Shown: positions 8,406-16,200 of the stretch, in pieces | Layout of the letters: each line of letters opens with the position of its first letter | How positions within the stretch are numbered: the first letter of the stretch is position 1 | NCBI RefSeq assembly: GCF_000621565.1 | Contig: NZ_JHXZ01000014.1 | Location: 62,001-126,000 of the forward strand | Source: Butyrivibrio sp. LB2008 | GTDB taxonomy: Bacteria > Bacillota > Clostridia > Lachnospirales > Lachnospiraceae | DNA length: 64,000 nucleotides | Reading direction: 5' to 3' | Notes under the pieces: model-generated | What the model was told of the DNA's origin: nothing | Seen by the model: only the letters and a program-made list of their open reading frames with translations | Databases searched by the model: none | Program-made: the position numbers and the translations under genes

Positions 8406-10850
8406 TCAATGTTTAAGTGATCCCGTCCAGTATTTTTGTCCGTAAATATCTGTGAAACAATATGTCTCAAGAACTGTTCCTTCACCTACGGAAACATTGC
8501 TTATTTTCATATCGGACATTGCGCCTTTTACTGTGTACTTTTCACCCAGTAAATATGCGTCCTTAAAGGTCTTGTCATACCCATAGTAATCACAGGTAAA
8601 ATCAATCTCATCTCCCGCCTGCAATTCTGTGAGGTTCTTTGCTATGGTCTCTGTCTCGCCTTCAACGTAGTCGTAGCAAACACCAGCAACATACCCGTCT
8701 TCATTGTCCGAATCAAACACGAGAATGAGGTTCGCTTTTTGTCCGTTTAAAAGACACGGAACTCTGCCTGTTATTGCATAGCTTTCGTCAGTTGCCTGTA
8801 TGTCTACCACATAGTAGGCCACAACATTACCGTCAATCGCAAGCCATGTCTTGTCGTTCTGCGACCTTAAATTTCCGTTCTCATCAAAGTCGAAAACATT
8901 ATCTGTTCCAAGGTCTATGTATCCCTCGCCGTCATCATAGAACATATTTAGTTCAAGTTCATGCACCATTTTCCACTGGTCTTCAGTCAGGCTGATAACG
9001 TCTTCTCCGGCGCTGTTTTTTGTCCATATAAGAACGGACTCATCAAACCTGTTTGAAGCAATGTAATTTGCTGCCTTTTCCACATCAAGACTTTTACCAA
9101 GGAATGATGTGTTGGAAGAATTAAGTCCCGATATGCTGCTAAAGTCGCTTGAAAGGAAGGTCGTAAGAAGCTGTGTTATCATCTCCGCAGAAGCGTCCGA
9201 ATTTCCGCTTCCCGAAAGCTCTCCAAAAAGCGACGGCATAGGTGTCTGCGAACCACCCGCTGCAACCTGTCCTGCAACCTCCATAGAAGCAAAGCTTTGA
9301 ATACACTTTGCATACTCTTTATCCATGCCGATATCTTCATAGGTATTTACCATCGAATCTACCTTATTTGTTTTCTTATAAGGGAAGTAGATGGAAAGCC
9401 CGTATGAATTGGTCATATTTGAGCTTGTTCTGTTGTATTTTATTGCGCTTTTTAAGGCTGTCACAAGATCTTTTGCATCATCTGTTCCAACCCTGTTTGC
9501 AAAGTCCACAAGATCGACCTGATCTATCTTTGAAGAAGCCGCAAATTCTCTCGTGTTTCCTCTGGCATTTGAAACCGTTTTATAGTTGTCACTGTTTATC
9601 ATTTCAGAGGTGCTTTTTGAGAAGTCCGCAAGCTCTGTCGGAACTGTCTGAGAAAGCTCCGCAAGATCTGTTATTGAAAGTGTAGTTTTTTGACCGGGAC
9701 AAGTCTGTGCACAAGCACTTGTAAAAGAGTCGATAATATTCTTTCCGATATTTATCGTCTCCATCGATGTATTTTTTCCAAGTTGGGTAAGCCAGTCTGT
9801 GTAGTACCAACCAACTCCCGGTTCTGTCTCTTCGGATGCCACGAGATAATCCGCATAATTAGACACTACAAGAGCGTTCTCAACAGTCGCCATAAGACAT
9901 GTGTCAAAGCCGACAAAATCAAACGTAACTCCGCCGTCTTTAAGTGCCTTATTAATTCCTGCTAAAGACATGGAGCCTGCAGTCTGGAATTTTTCATCGT
10001 ATCCGTAACCGCCTGTTGAGCCACCGCCGTGGTCCCACAAAATAAGCTCATATCTGTCCGCAGGAAAGTTCTTTGCAGACCACTTGATATACTCCGACAA
10101 AGTCTCTGATTTTGTCATAGGTAAGTTACCCACATTATCAACAAGAGGATTAAGCTTACCATCCTTTATCTGATATATCTGATTTGTTGAGCTCGAAACA
10201 GCATTATTCTGCCACTGTTTGCAACCGCCTGTATAAACAAGGAGATTTATCTTTTCACCAAGGTCTGCTTTGAGCATCTCCTGAATGTCCTTTGTAGCCA
10301 TTTCACTTCTGGACTCAAGATCAGTTCCGCACATGTAGACCATAATGGTGATATTATCTTCTCCGTTACCCTTTATTACAGTCCTTTTTTCACGTGCTCT
10401 GCTGTCTACATTTGTGTCAAGATTTCCGGTGTTGGGAGTATCACTCCAGGTTGCCGAATTAGCCCCTGATCCTGTGTATGAACCGTAGCCTCCAAAAAGC
10501 TGGCTGAGAATCGAGCCGGCTGTCCCTGAATTTCCACCCTGTGTTGTCTGCGTATTCTGCGTGGTATTTGCAGGTGTCTGAGTTGTTGGCGCAGTACCGC
10601 TCTGTCCACCTCCGAATATGGCCGATAGTCCGCCGCCTCCTGCCATAAATAAAAGCACTATTATCATAAAGAGTGGATTTATTCCTTTTCCTGAGCGCTT
10701 CATACCCCCGCCGTTTTCAGACGGTCCCGATCCCGATGAATACCCGCTACTATTACCTACAGGACCGGTTCCGAGTCCCTCACCTCTTTTGTGTACTCCG
10801 GAACCTCCTTCAGTGACATTCTTTTTTCTTCCAACAGGTCTGTTCTCCAT
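8406..10850 (-). CDS. Membrane-anchored clostripain-family cysteine peptidase (C11)
   Basis: The 814-aa protein has a Gly/Ser-rich basic N-terminus, one membrane helix (about 58-78, PLFMIIVLLFMAGGGG), a Thr/Gln/Gly-rich linker, and a peptidase C11 domain. The catalytic pair is visible as His274 in LWDHGGG and Cys318 in GFDTCLM, as in clostripain, which cleaves after Arg. A helical region and a beta-rich C-terminal domain (about 650-814) follow. The peptidase domain is predicted to lie outside the cell, anchored by its N-terminus. GGAGGGAAGTA precedes the ATG. The target is unknown, possibly host or envelope proteins. Confidence 0.85.
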   Translation of the reverse strand: MENRPVGRKKNVTEGGSGVHKRGEGLGTGPVGNSSGYSSGSGPSENGGGMKRSGKGINPLFMIIVLLFMAGGGGLSAIFGGGQSGTAPTTQTPANTTQNTQTTQGGNSGTAGSILSQLFGGYGSYTGSGANSATWSDTPNTGNLDTNVDSRAREKRTVIKGNGEDNITIMVYMCGTDLESRSEMATKDIQEMLKADLGEKINLLVYTGGCKQWQNNAVSSSTNQIYQIKDGKLNPLVDNVGNLPMTKSETLSEYIKWSAKNFPADRYELILWDHGGGSTGGYGYDEKFQTAGSMSLAGINKALKDGGVTFDFVGFDTCLMATVENALVVSNYADYLVASEETEPGVGWYYTDWLTQLGKNTSMETINIGKNIIDSFTSACAQTCPGQKTTLSITDLAELSQTVPTELADFSKSTSEMINSDNYKTVSNARGNTREFAASSKIDQVDLVDFANRVGTDDAKDLVTALKSAIKYNRTSSNMTNSYGLSIYFPYKKTNKVDSMVNTYEDIGMDKEYAKCIQSFASMEVAGQVAAGGSQTPMPSLFGELSGSGNSDASAEMITQLLTTFLSSDFSSISGLNSSNTSFLGKSLDVEKAANYIASNRFDESVLIWTKNSAGEDVISLTEDQWKMVHELELNMFYDDGEGYIDLGTDNVFDFDENGNLRSQNDKTWLAIDGNVVAYYVVDIQATDESYAITGRVPCLLNGQKANLILVFDSDNEDGYVAGVCYDYVEGETETIAKNLTELQAGDEIDFTCDYYGYDKTFKDAYLLGEKYTVKGAMSDMKISNVSVGEGTVLETYCFTDIYGQKYWTGSLKH

Positions 10851-10910
10851 TACTTCCCTCCAGACTTTTTTTACATGCAGATTTCTTAGAAAAAATATAA
10901 TGCATTAATC

Positions 10911-11255
10911 TCAGAAATTACTTCCGTTCCATCCCCACTGATCTGCAGGTGTATATTTTATATAGATATGATCCGGTTTAATGTCGAGCACATCACCAAA
11001 GATTTCTGTTATCTTTTCTGTGAGCTTTTCAAACGCATCCGGATTTGCTTTTCCAAATATCATTACTTCAACGAATGCTGTAGGCAGAGAATTGTCTCCT
11101 CTAAAGTACAGATGATATCCGTCTTCGAACCCTGTCATAAGCCAGTTCTCACTCTTTCCGGGAATGAGCTCTATTGCTTTTCCAAGTTCTGTCTTTAACT
11201 TGGTCTCCTGTTCCTTTGAAATTGTTATGCTTATTTTTGAATTTATAAAAGGCAT
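10911..11255 (-). CDS. MIF/tautomerase-superfamily protein
   Basis: With the start set at 11255, the 114-aa protein begins Met-Pro, giving the N-terminal Pro that is the catalytic base of tautomerases after Met removal. AAGGGAG lies upstream of this ATG. The length and the C-terminal ADQWGWNGSNF match macrophage migration inhibitory factor-like proteins (phenylpyruvate tautomerase type). Homologues form trimers. The physiological substrate in clostridia is not known. It is probably monocistronic, with an AT-rich promoter region of about 240 bases shared with the divergent gene at 11502. Confidence 0.8.
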   Translation of the reverse strand: MPFINSKISITISKEQETKLKTELGKAIELIPGKSENWLMTGFEDGYHLYFRGDNSLPTAFVEVMIFGKANPDAFEKLTEKITEIFGDVLDIKPDHIYIKYTPADQWGWNGSNF

Positions 11256-11501
11256 ATTTTGTCTCCCTTCGTCTTCTTTCTTTTCCAATTTATTATACAT
11301 TATATTGAGGATCGGTTTCATATTTGTTTATTATTATGCATGGCTTATGCTCCATCTTTGTTGCATTTTGTATTCGATTTCTTCTTTATAATTATTTACT
11401 TTAATAAAGTGCATTTTCCTCTTTGCAACACCGCGTCAAAGTGATAAAGTATATATAATCTTTATTTTCAATAAGAATTATTTACTTGTAAGGTGGCTTC
11501 A

Positions 11502-12044
11502 ATGGTTACATCCGACGCATATTTGCAAGAACTTCTACGCCGGTATCAGGCAAATTTCGATGTCACAGAAAACTATAAATTTGGTGAAATCCTTTTCCCT
11601 GCCTATGCCTTTTTTCATTCGATGAGCGAGAAATATGTTCTTAGAAAAGAAGCTCAGCTTTGGGCTGTCAAAACTTTTGAACATGTTTTTTTTATAAAAG
11701 AAACTTCTTTTTCACCGAAAAAAATTGATGAGATAAAAGAGCTGATCATTCAAAAGATAGAACCTGAATTTGTCCGCAAGAATGAGAAGTATCCCGAGAA
11801 GGATCACATGATCTCTTATATTACTTTTGTCGTGCTGTGTGATTCTGCTCCCGATTCCGAGACAAAAAAAATGATAAAGAAATTTCATTTTGATAAAGGA
11901 TATCTTCTTAGCTTCAGAGGTCACAGCGAAGCACGACTCGCCGTTGCGACCATGGACACCAAGGAAGTCTATACCAATTACGTCGGCAAAGAGCTAAAAT
12001 CTCTGCTCTTTGATATATACAAAAAAATGGAGGAATTGTTATGA
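11502..12044 (+). CDS. Hypothetical protein translationally coupled to cstA
   Basis: A 180-aa soluble, mostly helical protein that I do not recognise as a named family. The ATG at 11502 is preferred over an in-frame GTG at 11493 because AGGTGG sits 5 bases before the ATG and overlaps the GTG. The stop codon overlaps the cstA start (ATGA), so the two products are made in step. There is no signal peptide or membrane helix. The tight coupling suggests a cytosolic partner or regulator of the CstA transporter; this is inference from context only. A TATAAT at 11454-11459 is a possible -10. Confidence 0.7.
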   Translation: MVTSDAYLQELLRRYQANFDVTENYKFGEILFPAYAFFHSMSEKYVLRKEAQLWAVKTFEHVFFIKETSFSPKKIDEIKELIIQKIEPEFVRKNEKYPEKDHMISYITFVVLCDSAPDSETKKMIKKFHFDKGYLLSFRGHSEARLAVATMDTKEVYTNYVGKELKSLLFDIYKKMEELL

Positions 12045-13786
12045 ATGCAGCAGTAATACTTTTAGTAAGCATTGCGCTTCTTGCTGCCGGATATGTATTC
12101 TACGGTAGCTGGCTCGCAAAGCAATGGGGAATTGACCCTTCACAGAAAACACCTGCGCATGAGCTCGAAGATGGTATCGACTATGTTCCTGCCAAAGCAC
12201 CTGTTCTCATGGGTCACCACTTTTCATCAATCGCCGGAGCAGGCCCTATCAACGGACCTATTCAGGCAGCCGTTTTTGGATGGATTCCCGTATTGTTATG
12301 GGTAATCATCGGCGGAATTTTCTTTGGAGGAGTACATGATTTTGGTGCTCTCTTCGCTTCACTTCGTCACAAGGGTCAGTCAATCGGTGAGATCATCGAT
12401 GATTCTATGGGCAAAAAAGCTAAGAGACTCTTTATCACATTTGGCTATCTTACTCTTCTTTTGGTCGTTGCTGCTTTCAGCTCAATTGTTGCAAGCACAT
12501 TCGGTGTTACAACCTCAGCCGGCGCAGCAGTTGAAGGACCTACACTTGCAGCTAATCAGTCAACCGCTATGATCTCAATCCTTTTCATCCTTCTTGCGAT
12601 GGTATTTGGATTCTTCGTTTACAGAAAGAATGCTCCCATCGGAGTTGCTTCTGTTTTCGGATGTCTTGGAATCGTTGCAGTTGTTGCCATCGGTCTTAAC
12701 TTCCATCCTATCGCACTTTCTTACAATGCATGGATGTGGGTTATCGGTGTATATATTTTGATTGCATCCGTTACTCCTGTTTGGATTTTGTTACAGCCAA
12801 GAGATTACCTCAGCTCTTTCCTTCTTTACTTCATGATTGGAGCAGGTGTCATCGCAGTTCTTGGAGCTGTTGTTACAGGTAACGGTTCATTCCAGATTCC
12901 TGCTATGGGCGATGCAGCTCTTAAGGGAACAGGCGTATTTACAACAGGTACTGCTTTCCCTGCCCTCTTTGTTACAATCGCTTGCGGTGCTATTTCAGGT
13001 TTCCACTCACTTGTTTCATCAGGAACAACCGCTAAGCAGCTTGATAATGAAAAAGACGCTAAGCCTGTAGCTTACGGTTCAATGCTTATCGAGTGTGTAG
13101 TTGCGGTTATCTCTCTTCTTGCAGTCGGCTTTGTGTGGGCAGCTGCTTCAGACGGAACATACGCAAGCCCTACTCAGGTATTTGCCGGCGGACTTTCAGC
13201 AATGATCGGATCATTCGCTCCCGGTGCAAAAGACATTATGTACCAGATGCTCATCCTTGCGGTTTCAGTTTTCTGTCTCACATCTCTTGATACCGCTACT
13301 CGTCTTGCAAGATACATGTTCCAGGAATTCTTCCTTGAGCCGGGACAGACAGCAAAGGATGCAACAGGTTACAAGAAGGTTCTTGCAAATCCTTACGTTG
13401 CTACAGCAATCACAGTTGTACTCGGTGTTGCACTTGGTATGACAGGTTACACCAAGATCTGGCCTTTATTCGGTGCCGCTAACCAACTTCTTGCAGCTAT
13501 CGGTCTCCTTGCAGTTTGCACTTGGCTTGGTGCTGTAGGTAAGAACAACAAGATGTTCTACATTCCTATGGTATTCATGCTTGCAGTTACAATCTGCTCA
13601 CTGATTCAGACAATCACTGCAAAGCTTACAGCTTACACATCAGGATCAGCAGATGTTTGGGCACTTATCCAGGCACTCATCGCTGTACTTCTTGTAGTAC
13701 TCTCAGTTGTACTTGCAGTTATTTCTGCAAAGACTCTTCTCAAGCAGAAGTCTGAGAAAAAAAACGATGAAAGCAAAGTAGCTTAA
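12041..13786 (+). CDS. cstA: CstA-family peptide/pyruvate transporter
   Basis: A 581-aa integral membrane protein with about 15-16 hydrophobic segments and the CstA N-terminal signature (FSSIAGAGPINGPIQAAVFGW). It also has SGTTAKQLDNE and SLDTATRLARYMFQEF in the second half. CstA/BtsT relatives import peptides or pyruvate when better carbon sources run out. It ends at a strong terminator. Codon use is clearly biased toward frequent codons (GCT, GTT, CTT), unlike the gene before it, which suggests high expression. Confidence 0.92.
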   Translation: MNAAVILLVSIALLAAGYVFYGSWLAKQWGIDPSQKTPAHELEDGIDYVPAKAPVLMGHHFSSIAGAGPINGPIQAAVFGWIPVLLWVIIGGIFFGGVHDFGALFASLRHKGQSIGEIIDDSMGKKAKRLFITFGYLTLLLVVAAFSSIVASTFGVTTSAGAAVEGPTLAANQSTAMISILFILLAMVFGFFVYRKNAPIGVASVFGCLGIVAVVAIGLNFHPIALSYNAWMWVIGVYILIASVTPVWILLQPRDYLSSFLLYFMIGAGVIAVLGAVVTGNGSFQIPAMGDAALKGTGVFTTGTAFPALFVTIACGAISGFHSLVSSGTTAKQLDNEKDAKPVAYGSMLIECVVAVISLLAVGFVWAAASDGTYASPTQVFAGGLSAMIGSFAPGAKDIMYQMLILAVSVFCLTSLDTATRLARYMFQEFFLEPGQTAKDATGYKKVLANPYVATAITVVLGVALGMTGYTKIWPLFGAANQLLAAIGLLAVCTWLGAVGKNNKMFYIPMVFMLAVTICSLIQTITAKLTAYTSGSADVWALIQALIAVLLVVLSVVLAVISAKTLLKQKSEKKNDESKVA

Positions 13787-13806
13787 TCATTTCTACATAC
13801 ATAAAA

Positions 13807-13856
13807 AAGCATAAGATTTTGCTGAAACATGGGCAAAATCTTATGCTTATTTTTTA
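13807..13856. terminator. Strong rho-independent terminator after cstA
   Basis: A 16-bp perfect stem (13807-13822 with 13833-13848, AAGCATAAGATTTTGC) and a 10-base loop are followed by a T-rich tail (ATTTTTTAT). In reverse it also follows the HAD pseudogene. Confidence 0.92.
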
Positions 13857-14250
13857 TAAAAATCTTTCCTTTAATTCTGACAGACTATTTATCTCTTCAT
13901 CCGGAATTTCATTTTCTCCGGTTATATTCCAATATTTACCAAATCCTTGTTTGATCCATATCGTTTTCATTCCCAATTCTTTTGCAGGAACTATATCATT
14001 ATCAATTCTGTCACCAATCATTACCGCATTTTCCGGAATGCAAGAAGCTTTAGACAATGCAATATTAAAGATTCTTTTGTCAGGTTTTTCCACACCTTCT
14101 TCAGCTGATGCTATTATCAGATCTATATATTTTTTCAAACGGCTCACCGGCAGCATCCGCGATATCCTGTAACCTGTGGCAATAAACCTTTTCTTCATTT
14201 ACCAGCGTAGAACCCACATCAAAAAAGATCCATTCAATATTATTTTTCAT
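13854..14250 (-). pseudogene. HAD-family hydrolase, internal deletion with frameshift
   Basis: The gene starts at 14250 behind AGGAG and encodes the HAD N-terminus WIFFDVGSTL (motif I Asp) for about 40 residues before a stop at 14101. The C-terminal half is in another frame (to 13854) and carries KYIDLIIASAE, the VEKPDKRIF motif III Lys and GDRIDND motif IV. Intact relatives are about 230 aa; here roughly 90 residues (cap domain and motif II) are missing at the junction near 14120-14135. This points to one deletion that also shifted the frame. The C-terminal frame has no ribosome site of its own, so no functional enzyme is expected. Confidence 0.82.
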
Positions 14251-14280
14251 CAAGCCTTTTCTCCTGCCTTAGTTATTGTG

Positions 14281-15255
14281 TTATTTAGCTTTTATAAGAT
14301 AAGAACTTATTTTTTCCATTAGCGTGTTATAGCCTTTGTTTACATATTTATTTCCTGTAACTATAAATGTCAGTGCAGTAATGCCAAGTGCAACTATAAT
14401 CTGAAGAGGCATCTCTTCTATGGTTATACCTACGTTTGTCATTAGTCTGTGTATTGGAATGATCACAAAACTTGAAAGGACATAGATACAAAGAGTTCGC
14501 TGTCCGTATATTGTAACCGGAAATTCCTTATCTGGCATGAGGTTTACTAATGCGAATATGATGACTACGGCTATAATGTAGATTGTTCCCCTCAATATCA
14601 TTCCGTGAATGTTATCAAGTTTTGTTGCGCTATACGACTGGATAAGTTCATACATTTTGACAGGCATTGTCTGTTTGATATTTAAGTATATAGTAATTGC
14701 GAAAGCTACGATGATTGCTACGATACTGTATATCTTAGGAATTTTTCTAATTTTTTCTATACTCTCTTTTTTGAATTTGTAACCGAGTATGAAATACGGG
14801 AAAAACGATACGGTTCTGGATATTGAAAAAAACCTCTCCGCTTCTCCTATGCATCCGCAATATATTCCCACAATGAATGCCAGTATTACTATTCCTTTTA
14901 CTCTGTCAAAATATTTTACGGTAACTCTCCAGAAAAAAAGACTCAGCAAATACCAAAATACATATATAGGTTTAAAGAAATTTATTTTGTTGATCGCATT
15001 TCCCTGAGTAAACATCCAGATTGTGTTAAATATAATGAACGGAATAATCGTTGTCTTCAATAATTTCTCCGGCTTTGCATCTGACTTCGAAAAATATCCG
15101 GATATAAAAATAAAGAGCGGCATGTGGAATGAATAAATCACCGCCCTTATAAGTCCCAACTTTCCTGTTGTCCCAAACTCCTCAAGTGCATGCCCAAATA
15201 CTACCAAGGTTATCAGCAGTACTTTCATGTTGTCGAATGAATAATCTCGTTTCAT
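14281..15255 (-). CDS. Acyltransferase family 3 membrane protein
   Basis: A 324-aa integral membrane protein with about 10 hydrophobic helices. The N-terminus reads FDNMKVLLITLVVFGHALEEF, with the conserved His of acyltransferase-3 (OafA/NodX/WecH) proteins in the first helix. These enzymes O-acetylate sugars or peptidoglycan at the membrane. Its ATG overlaps the stop of the PBECR4 gene (ATGA, 15252-15255), so it is probably co-translated with it, which is an unexpected pairing. The acceptor molecule is unknown. Confidence 0.82.
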   Translation of the reverse strand: MKRDYSFDNMKVLLITLVVFGHALEEFGTTGKLGLIRAVIYSFHMPLFIFISGYFSKSDAKPEKLLKTTIIPFIIFNTIWMFTQGNAINKINFFKPIYVFWYLLSLFFWRVTVKYFDRVKGIVILAFIVGIYCGCIGEAERFFSISRTVSFFPYFILGYKFKKESIEKIRKIPKIYSIVAIIVAFAITIYLNIKQTMPVKMYELIQSYSATKLDNIHGMILRGTIYIIAVVIIFALVNLMPDKEFPVTIYGQRTLCIYVLSSFVIIPIHRLMTNVGITIEEMPLQIIVALGITALTFIVTGNKYVNKGYNTLMEKISSYLIKAK

Positions 15256-15875
15256 AATACTTCTTTGTCCATTAATCCTGAAATGGAAACTATATCATTA
15301 CATATGTTTAGCTGTTTAATATCAAATTTCTTAGAAATAAAAGTTTTTTCAGAATATTTTTCCTCATTATATTTCTTTTTCATAATGAGCAGAACTTTAT
15401 TTTTAGGCGCAATCAGCTTTCTTACATCTTCTTTATATAGAGATACAGGAATATCCGTTTTCCTATTTTTCTTTACACCTAAGCTTAATACAAATTTTGT
15501 ATCGCCAACAAAATAATCAGCTCTAATCTTTATGCCACTGTTTATAAAATCGCCAATCATACAATTATTGAACAACAACTCATGAAGATAAGGTATCACA
15601 GCCAGCTTCTGTTCAACTTTCCCCTTATTGTCTATTGTAATATCCGAATCTGAAAGTTTATTTGCAATACATGCTTTGTAAAATCTCTGTGCAGAAAGCT
15701 TAGTTGTTATTCCCGTCAGATGCAAAAAAAACATATCTCTAAAGCTGATTTCAACATATTCCTGAATTCCTAACTTTTCATAAACTATCAAAAATGTATT
15801 ATTATTGAGGCATTCTTCATACTTTTTAGCCGCCTCCGTAATAATACGAATTGCATCCTTTTTGTTGATTTTCAT
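15252..15875 (-). CDS. PBECR4-like nuclease, candidate type III toxin
   Basis: The 207-aa protein resembles the phage-Barnase-EndoU-ColicinE5/D-RelE-like nuclease 4 (PBECR4) family as I remember it: FLHLTGI near residue 50, then FYKAC, MIGDF, DYFVGDTKFVLSLGVKK and NKVLLIMKK. The start is set at 15875, where GGGAG lies 5 bases upstream; a longer frame upstream merely reads through the RNA repeats and terminator hairpin. The gene follows promoter, two structured repeats and a terminator, exactly the layout of type III toxins (ToxN, CptN, TenpN), whose RNA antitoxin is processed by the toxin. Membership in the ToxN/CptN fold is not shown by sequence alone. It may be a toxin or phage-defence RNase. 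Confidence 0.7.
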   Translation of the reverse strand: MKINKKDAIRIITEAAKKYEECLNNNTFLIVYEKLGIQEYVEISFRDMFFLHLTGITTKLSAQRFYKACIANKLSDSDITIDNKGKVEQKLAVIPYLHELLFNNCMIGDFINSGIKIRADYFVGDTKFVLSLGVKKNRKTDIPVSLYKEDVRKLIAPKNKVLLIMKKKYNEEKYSEKTFISKKFDIKQLNICNDIVSISGLMDKEVL

Positions 15876-15885
15876 TAAAACTCCC

Positions 15886-15915
15886 AAAAAAGAGGTTGTC
15901 CATAAGGACAACCTC
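15886..15915 (-). terminator. Terminator between RNA repeats and nuclease gene
   Basis: A perfect 10-bp stem (GAGGTTGTCC with GGACAACCTC) and a 4-base loop are followed on the minus strand by T6, with GGGAG of the nuclease gene directly after. Most transcripts would stop here and leave a short RNA; read-through would make the nuclease mRNA. This is the position used in type III toxin-antitoxin loci to set the RNA:protein ratio. Confidence 0.88.
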
Positions 15916-15934
15916 AACATAGTCTGTACGCTGA

Positions 15935-16041
15935 TTTTTCTGTTGTCTGCCAACTGTCTGGCCTTTAAATCCAGCTTAAATGTCGAGTTTTTCTGTTGCT
16001 CGCCAACTGTCCGCCCTTCTATATGCGGCATAAATGTCAGA
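15935..16041 (-). repeat. Two tandem ~53-bp repeats
   Basis: Units at 15935-15987 and 15988-16041 are head-to-tail and about 70% identical. They share GACATTTA near one end and GACAGTTGG plus CAACAGAAAAA near the other (minus strand). They are non-coding; the frame crossing them has no support. Confidence 0.85.
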
Positions 16042-16081
16042 TTTTTAAGGTGTCAGCTCACCTAACATTTCTGTCAATTAC

Positions 16082-16110
16082 ATCTTAGCAACGCTCTAAT
16101 GATTAATCAA
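16082..16110 (-). promoter_or_regulatory. Promoter of the repeat RNA / nuclease locus
   Basis: On the minus strand, TTGATT (16105-16110), a 17-base spacer and TAAGAT (16082-16087) place the start of transcription near 16075, upstream of the two repeats. Confidence 0.55.
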
Positions 16111-16200
16111 GATATCAGCTTAATTCTTCATAAAAGTTTAAGTATTTTCCTGACAGGATCCCCTTTGTATTTGTAAAATGCATTTTTTCACCTTCCAGTT

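Larger units (their letters stand above)
15886..16075 (-). ncRNA. Candidate antitoxin RNA with two structured repeats
   Basis: The predicted RNA of about 190 nt (start near 16075) carries two tandem repeats, 15988-16041 (54 nt) and 15935-15987 (53 nt), each bordered by an A5 tract on the minus strand. Each unit has a first hairpin (CCGC/GCGG in one, CTGG/CCAG in the other) and a second (GTTG-n5-CAAC). Two positions of the first stem changed on both sides, which is compensatory change and argues for a real RNA fold. A third, weaker hairpin (AGGTG/CACCT) precedes the repeats. ToxN-type toxins cut their RNA antitoxin at A-rich repeat borders, matching the A5 tracts. Class assignment is inference. 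Confidence 0.65.

Noticed and set aside
8150..8416. 88-codon plus-strand frame in the intergenic gap
   Set aside because: No ribosome site, no recognisable domain, and it overlaps the end of the clostripain gene; composition matches translated AT-rich spacer.
15876..16031. Upstream extension of the nuclease gene giving an N-terminus with KARQLADNRKIS
   Set aside because: This frame reads straight through the two structured repeats and the terminator hairpin, and a strong ribosome site directly precedes the internal ATG at 15875. The peptide is a shadow of the RNA repeats.
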